Origin: Desulfovibrionales bacterium
GTDB lineage: Bacteria > Desulfobacterota > Desulfovibrionia > Desulfovibrionales > Desulfomicrobiaceae
DNA: 8,891 nt
NCBI GenBank assembly: GCA_012727515.1
Contig: JAAYGZ010000343.1
Coordinates: 1 to 8,891 of the forward strand
Direction of reading: 5' to 3'
The stretch's first letter is position 1. Every line of letters starts with the position of its first letter. Both the position numbers and the translations under genes were made by a program. A model generated the notes under the pieces. That model had not been told where the DNA came from and ran no database searches. It saw only the letters and a program-made list of their open reading frames with translations. Shown here piece by piece: positions 6,062 to 8,891 of this stretch.

Positions 6062-6787
6062 ATGTTGCAGGAAGTTCCAACATCCACACTGCATTTTTTG
6101 CAGTCAGAAATCCATTATGAGTTCAAGCAAGTCAAGCTTTTAATCCAGGCTTTAACGCACTCATCCTATGCCAATGAACATGGCTGCGACCATAACGAGC
6201 GTCTGGAATTTCTGGGTGATGCAGTCCTGGAGCTGGCTGTTTCCCATATTTTATTTACGAAATTCCCAGAAGTGCAGGAAGGACACCTGACAAAAATGCG
6301 TTCCAGCCTGGTCAATGAAACAGCACTGGCTGAAGTTGCGCATCGTCTGCGCATAGGGTCTATGCTGTTTTTGGGAAAAGGCGAGGATGCCCAGGGAGGG
6401 CGGGAAAAAAATTCTGTGCTCAGTGATGCACTTGAAGCAGTGCTTGGAGCAATTTTTTTAGATGGCGGACTTGAGGCAGCTACGGCCAGTGTCAAAATTT
6501 TGTACAAAGAACAATGGCCATCTCCTCCAGCCACATTCCGGCCCAAAGATTACAAAAGCCAACTTCAGGAAATGACTCAACGCATGTGGAAAGAACGACC
6601 AGCCTATATATTGCGGGAAAGCCACGGTCCGGAACATGCCAAATATTTTGTGGTGCAGGTCATGCTGCCTGATGGGGCCTGTATTGAATGGGAAGCCAGC
6701 AGTATGCGCAAGGCAGAACAAGGAGCAGCCGCACGCGCACTTCAGCATTTGCAGAAAAAATATCCGATAACAATTCAGGATGGATGA
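6062..6787 (+). CDS. rnc: Ribonuclease III
   Basis: This 241-residue protein is a standard bacterial RNase III, a homodimeric, magnesium-dependent endonuclease that cuts double-stranded RNA in rRNA precursors and regulatory duplexes. The endonuclease domain has IQALTHSSYANEH (28-40), the signature NERLEFLGDAVLEL (46-59) with catalytic E47, E50 and D54, and SDALEAVLGAIFLDGG (121-136) with D122 and E125 matching E. coli D114 and E117. The double-stranded RNA-binding domain covers about 163-231 (YKSQLQE, GPEHAKYFVVQV at 189-200, RKAEQGAAARAL at 216-227). Length and motifs are normal. The start at ATG 6062 has GGAG at a good spacing. The gene stands alone, divergent from the acyl-CoA synthetase gene and convergent with flagellin, unlike the common rnc-era context. 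A 6-bp inverted repeat sits at its codons 9-15. Confidence 0.97.
   Translation: MLQEVPTSTLHFLQSEIHYEFKQVKLLIQALTHSSYANEHGCDHNERLEFLGDAVLELAVSHILFTKFPEVQEGHLTKMRSSLVNETALAEVAHRLRIGSMLFLGKGEDAQGGREKNSVLSDALEAVLGAIFLDGGLEAATASVKILYKEQWPSPPATFRPKDYKSQLQEMTQRMWKERPAYILRESHGPEHAKYFVVQVMLPDGACIEWEASSMRKAEQGAAARALQHLQKKYPITIQDG
6088..6104. repeat. Inverted repeat in the 5' end of rnc
   Basis: ACTGCA (6088-6093) and TGCAGT (6099-6104) flank a T5 loop. It lies 26 bases into the rnc coding sequence and, on the other strand, in the presumed 5' leader or promoter region of the acyl-CoA synthetase gene. The stem is short; it is recorded because rnc messages are often autoregulated through structure near the 5' end. 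Confidence 0.3.
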
Positions 6788-6791
6788 AGAA

Positions 6792-6822
6792 AAGCCGGGA
6801 CGCTCACTCCCGGCTTGTCTTT
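6792..6822. terminator. Bidirectional intrinsic terminator between rnc and flagellin
   Basis: AAGCCGGGA (6792-6800) pairs perfectly with TCCCGGCTT (6808-6816) around a 7-base loop. It starts a few bases after the rnc stop and is followed on the plus strand by GTCTTT. Read on the minus strand the stem ends in CTTTTCTTC, the better T-tract, so it should stop both rnc and the convergent flagellin transcript. Confidence 0.85.
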
Positions 6823-6839
6823 GATCACCAGCCCTGAAA

Positions 6840-7730
6840 CTAACCCTGCATAAGCTGCATGGCCATCTGCGGCAACTGGTTGGCCTGGGCCAACATGGCC
6901 ACTGCTGATTGTGTCAAAATTTGGTTACGAACAAAATTGGTCATTTCCTCAGCCACATCCACATCAGAAATCCGCGACTCAGCACTTTGCAGGTTTTCCG
7001 CCTGGATACTTAAATTGGTAATGGTATTTTCCAGACGATTTTGCAGCGCACCCAGATTGGCCCGGATCTTGTCCTTGGACACAATGGCCTCGTTCAGAGC
7101 GTCCAGAGCAGCCTGCGCTCCGGCCTGGGTGGAAATACTGAACCCAGCGTCCGGGGCTGACTGGTTGCCCACGCCCAAAGCAGAGGCAGTGGCCGCACCA
7201 ATCTGAATGTAATAATAGTCCTCAGCAGAAGAGTTTCCTGCGCCAAAGTGTACTTTGAGCTTTCCTGTTGCATTGAGCCCGCTTCCATCGTGTGTAGCGC
7301 CGGAAAGGTTACCGTTTAACAGATAGATTCCGTTAAAATCAGTTGCATTGGCAATTCGCGTGATTTCCGAAGCCATGGCCTGATATTCAGAATCAATGAT
7401 CATACGCTGATCAGACGTATAGGTACCGGTTGCTGCCTGTTCCGCCAGCTCTTTCATGCGGATCAGCTTTTCATCGATAACCTGCAGCGCACCGTCTGCT
7501 GTCTGAATCAGGGATATGGCATCATTTGCGTTACGCATCCCCTGATTGAGAGACGCAATATCCGCACGCATCAGCTCACGAATGGCCAGGCCTGCGGCAT
7601 CATCAGCCGCTGTGCCCACGCGCAAACCAGAAGAAAGACGCCGGGTTGAAGTTGCCAGAGCACCATACGAATTGGACAAGTTCCTGGCGGCATTTAATGC
7701 CATCATATTATGATTAATGACCAAAGACAT
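6840..7730 (-). CDS. fliC: Flagellin (flagellar filament protein)
   Basis: This 296-residue protein is a short flagellin exported by the flagellar type III system and polymerised into the filament. The conserved N-terminal D0/D1 part runs from MSLVINHNMMALNAARNL (1-18) through RLSSGLRVGTAADDAAGLAI (31-50), LNQGMRNANDAISLIQTADGAL (61-82) and FNGIYLLNG (132-140). The central variable region, about 141-205, is very small. The C-terminal D1/D0 part has RANLGALQNRLENTITNL (223-240), SRISDVDVAEEM (252-263) and a terminus AQANQLPQMAMQLMQG (281-296). LIRMKELAEQ (89-98) aligns with the TLR5-recognition helix and keeps its key Arg (R91). A strong AAGGAGGT site (7739-7746) precedes the ATG at 7728-7730. 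A sigma-54 promoter at 7766-7784 should drive it. The symbol is generic; this lineage often has several flagellin copies. Confidence 0.96.
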   Translation of the reverse strand: MSLVINHNMMALNAARNLSNSYGALATSTRRLSSGLRVGTAADDAAGLAIRELMRADIASLNQGMRNANDAISLIQTADGALQVIDEKLIRMKELAEQAATGTYTSDQRMIIDSEYQAMASEITRIANATDFNGIYLLNGNLSGATHDGSGLNATGKLKVHFGAGNSSAEDYYYIQIGAATASALGVGNQSAPDAGFSISTQAGAQAALDALNEAIVSKDKIRANLGALQNRLENTITNLSIQAENLQSAESRISDVDVAEEMTNFVRNQILTQSAVAMLAQANQLPQMAMQLMQG

Positions 7731-7765
7731 AAGAGATTACCTCCTTGAGCAGTTATGTCTCAGCC

Positions 7766-7784
7766 AAAGCAGAGATGATGCCAA
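7766..7784 (-). promoter_or_regulatory. Sigma-54 promoter of the flagellin gene
   Basis: On the minus strand TTGGCATCATCTCTGCTTT has the diagnostic GG (7781-7782) and GC (7769-7770) separated by exactly 10 bases, close to TTGGCACG-N4-TTGCW. The predicted start near 7758 leaves a leader of about 28 bases with the AAGGAGGT site well placed. A strongly A/T-rich block (7785-7811) lies immediately upstream, a common place for bending-protein binding at sigma-54 promoters. Confidence 0.75.
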
Positions 7785-7835
7785 CTTTATTTTATTTTTT
7801 AATTTCAGCAAGTTAAAAACTTAGATTTTTCAAAT

Positions 7836-7847
7836 CCGTCAGAACGG
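7836..7847. promoter_or_regulatory. Small palindrome, possible activator site for the sigma-54 promoter
   Basis: CCGT (7836-7839) and ACGG (7844-7847) are inverted around CAGA, about 55 bp upstream of the sigma-54 -24 element. Enhancer-binding proteins such as FlrC/NtrC types bind palindromes at this sort of distance. The arms are only 4 bp, so this is weak evidence. Confidence 0.25.
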
Positions 7848-7853
7848 CTGGCC

Positions 7854-7877
7854 AGAGGGTCAAATTTTCCGCCCTCT
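7854..7877. promoter_or_regulatory. Inverted repeat abutting the flaG sigma-28 promoter
   Basis: AGAGGG (7854-7859) and CCCTCT (7872-7877) are perfect inverted arms around a 12-base A/T-rich centre. The second arm overlaps the first base of the sigma-28 -35 element. The 24-bp span fits a dimeric repressor or activator operator acting on the divergent flagellin/flaG region. Confidence 0.4.
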
Positions 7878-7903
7878 AAAGTTTTAGATTTTCTGGCCGA
7901 TAG
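7877..7903 (+). promoter_or_regulatory. Sigma-28 (FliA) promoter of flaG
   Basis: TAAAGTTT (7877-7884), an 11-base spacer and GCCGATAG (7896-7903) match the FliA consensus TAAAGTTT-N11-GCCGATAA at all but the last base. Transcription should begin near 7910, giving a leader of about 30 bases containing the flaG ribosome-binding site GGAGG (7927-7931). Confidence 0.9.
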
Positions 7904-7939
7904 ATAAAGTGTTCGCACCCAAGTACGGAGGGTATATTT

Positions 7940-8323
7940 ATGACCATCACATCCATTGCCCCAGAGGCACCTGATTATTTTTCCCAGGCCGAATCCAGCA
8001 CACTGGAACATCGCAAGGTGGATCTGCTCACATTCTCACCAGAGCAGCAGCAACGCCTGCCGGACACAAAAAATGATGCTGAGGAGTCGGAAGATATTTC
8101 CTTGCAGACTGTTCAGCATGCAACAGAGGCCATGGAAGCCTATATGGCATCCAGTGGCGTGAATCTGAAATTTTCTGTTGATGACAGCACAGAGATTATA
8201 CAGGTGGAGGTACGCGAACCTGATACAAACAAACTGATTCGCAAAATTCCGGCAGATGAGATGCTCGAACTGGCAGCATCTATTGAAAAAATGGTCGGTC
8301 TGTTCCTTAATAAAACCTTTTAG
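7940..8323 (+). CDS. flaG: FlaG family flagellar protein
   Basis: This 127-residue cytosolic-looking protein has no signal peptide or membrane segment. Residues 1-55 are polar and poorly conserved. The C-terminal FlaG domain spans about 64-124: AMEAYMASSGVNLKFSVDD (64-82), then IIQVEVREPDTNKLIRKIPADEMLEL (86-111, with the signature IRKIP at 100-104) and VGLFLNK (119-125). FlaG proteins are small late flagellar products often encoded between flagellin and fliD; loss alters filament length in some species. Here the gene is divergent from flagellin and has its own FliA promoter, so it belongs to the latest flagellar class. GGAGG lies eight bases before the ATG, which fixes the start. Confidence 0.93.
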   Translation: MTITSIAPEAPDYFSQAESSTLEHRKVDLLTFSPEQQQRLPDTKNDAEESEDISLQTVQHATEAMEAYMASSGVNLKFSVDDSTEIIQVEVREPDTNKLIRKIPADEMLELAASIEKMVGLFLNKTF

Positions 8324-8375
8324 GGATGGGCTGATACAGCGCCTTAATCCGTACGTCTCTGATTCTGGCAGACAG

Positions 8376-8406
8376 CGGCCCGGATATATTTTTCCATTCC
8401 GGGTCG
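8376..8406. repeat. Stem-loop downstream of flaG
   Basis: CGGCCCGGA (8376-8384) pairs with TCCGGGTCG (8398-8406) over nine pairs including one G-T, around a 13-base A/T-rich loop. It sits between flaG and the next gene. No T-tract follows on the plus strand, so it is either a factor-dependent or poor terminator for flaG, or an attenuating structure ahead of the next gene. The surrounding spacer (8324-8445) shows nothing else convincing. Confidence 0.45.
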
Positions 8407-8445
8407 CCCTTGACACAATTCTGGGCCTCAGACAAAGCTTCAGGC

Positions 8446-8891
8446 ATGAATCCGCAAATCCTGCAACGTATCACCACCCAGTACAACGAACTTGAAGACC
8501 GCATTCGGCTCTCCGGTCAGGATAACCAAGGACAGGGTATTATTATCTGGCTGACCTTGCGCCTGATGCAGCGCCTTGTCCCGTCTCTGACAAACTGGCT
8601 GGAAAAACAGTATGATTTTACGCCTGGCGCAGATATTCTGCTTGGCTTTGCCCAACAGGCTGCCAAGGCTGACCTCAGGGCCGAAGCTCCGGTTCAGACA
8701 GAAGCACATACTGCCGAGTGGGTAGCCTCAGTGCTGGACCTGGCCTATTTTGACCAGGCTGTACGATTGACGTTTACTGATGCAGGCCGTCATCAGGTCG
8801 TCATGATTTTGGAAAGCAAACCATTGCGCCAGTGGCTGGCCATTGTTTTGGACGCTTATGTCCGTGCTGACTGGCCCCTGGATGCCTGGCC
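8446..8891 (+). CDS. Hypothetical protein downstream of flaG, 3' end beyond the window
   Basis: I do not recognise this family. The plus-strand frame is open from 8335 to the window edge, and ATG 8446 gives 148 visible residues starting MNPQILQRITTQYNELEDRI. There is no signal peptide. A short hydrophobic amphipathic stretch, IIIWLTLRLMQRLV (32-45), is followed by mixed helical sequence, an Ala/Glu-rich linker near 70-90, and an apparent second folded part from EWVASVLDLAYFDQAVRLTF (91-110) with strand-like HQVVMILES (116-124) and Trp-rich WPLDAW (143-148). Codon choice (CTG, GCC, CAG) matches the neighbouring real genes, supporting it as coding. The ribosome-binding site before 8446 is weak, and a TTG at 8410 is an alternative start. 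The position after flaG suggests cotranscription and a possible flagellar link, but no function should be assigned. Confidence 0.7.
   Translation, partial: MNPQILQRITTQYNELEDRIRLSGQDNQGQGIIIWLTLRLMQRLVPSLTNWLEKQYDFTPGADILLGFAQQAAKADLRAEAPVQTEAHTAEWVASVLDLAYFDQAVRLTFTDAGRHQVVMILESKPLRQWLAIVLDAYVRADWPLDAW

Noticed and set aside
6050..6094. Upstream start (6094) for the acyl-CoA synthetase, adding 15 residues
   Set aside because: It would overlap the rnc coding region by 33 bases, the extra residues have no family match, and the Met at 6049 has a well placed AGGA.
8410..8438. Perfect -35 hexamer TTGACA upstream of the last gene
   Set aside because: At 16 to 18 bases downstream there is no acceptable -10 element (CAAAGC at 17), so it is probably chance.
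8440..8709. An 89-codon minus-strand open frame after flaG
   Set aside because: It is opposite the longer plus-strand frame with native codon use and has no recognisable feature.

Overview
The window reads as a chromosomal segment of a motile, anaerobic, sulfate-reducer-like bacterium, most likely a Desulfovibrionales member (Desulfobacterota). This is an inference from three things seen here: a cysteine synthase fused to a cysteinyl-tRNA-synthetase-like domain, a P-loop/DRTGG protein next to a one-chain ADP-forming acyl-CoA synthetase, and a flagellin/FlaG locus with sigma-54 and sigma-28 promoters. No RNA gene, CRISPR array or insertion sequence is visible. No gene-free stretch exceeds about 210 bp.

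Layout, left to right. Positions 1-275 (minus) hold the end of a BrnT/BrnA toxin-antitoxin module, cut by the left edge, with its own promoter candidate at 282-310. Positions 327-2630 (minus) encode a 767-residue fusion of O-acetylserine sulfhydrylase and a CysRS-like domain that has lost the HIGH and KMSKS motifs and most zinc ligands. A 173-bp spacer (2631-2803) carries five copies of a CAGGCAG motif and a long imperfect palindrome. Next come a P-loop/DRTGG protein (2804-3868, minus) and a fused alpha-beta ADP-forming acyl-CoA synthetase-like protein (3944-6049, minus), which look like one transcription unit. The synthetase keeps the alpha-domain phosphohistidine but has Tyr where the beta-domain phosphoryl-carrier His is expected.

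The synthetase gene is divergent from rnc (RNase III, 6062-6787, plus) with only 12 bp between the start codons. A bidirectional terminator at 6792-6816 separates rnc from a convergent flagellin gene (6840-7730, minus). The 209-bp region between flagellin and flaG (7940-8323, plus) holds a sigma-54 promoter facing flagellin and a near-consensus sigma-28 promoter facing flaG. An unrecognised gene (8446 onward, plus) follows flaG and runs off the right edge.

Functionally the window has four parts: a toxin-antitoxin pair, cysteine synthesis with a possible tRNA-derived accessory domain, an acyl-CoA/acyl-phosphate energy-metabolism pair, and flagellar filament genes with RNase III between the last two. 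The most novel points are the two degenerate catalytic domains (CysRS-like and acyl-CoA synthetase) and the back-to-back rnc/synthetase start region, where the two 5' ends must overlap.
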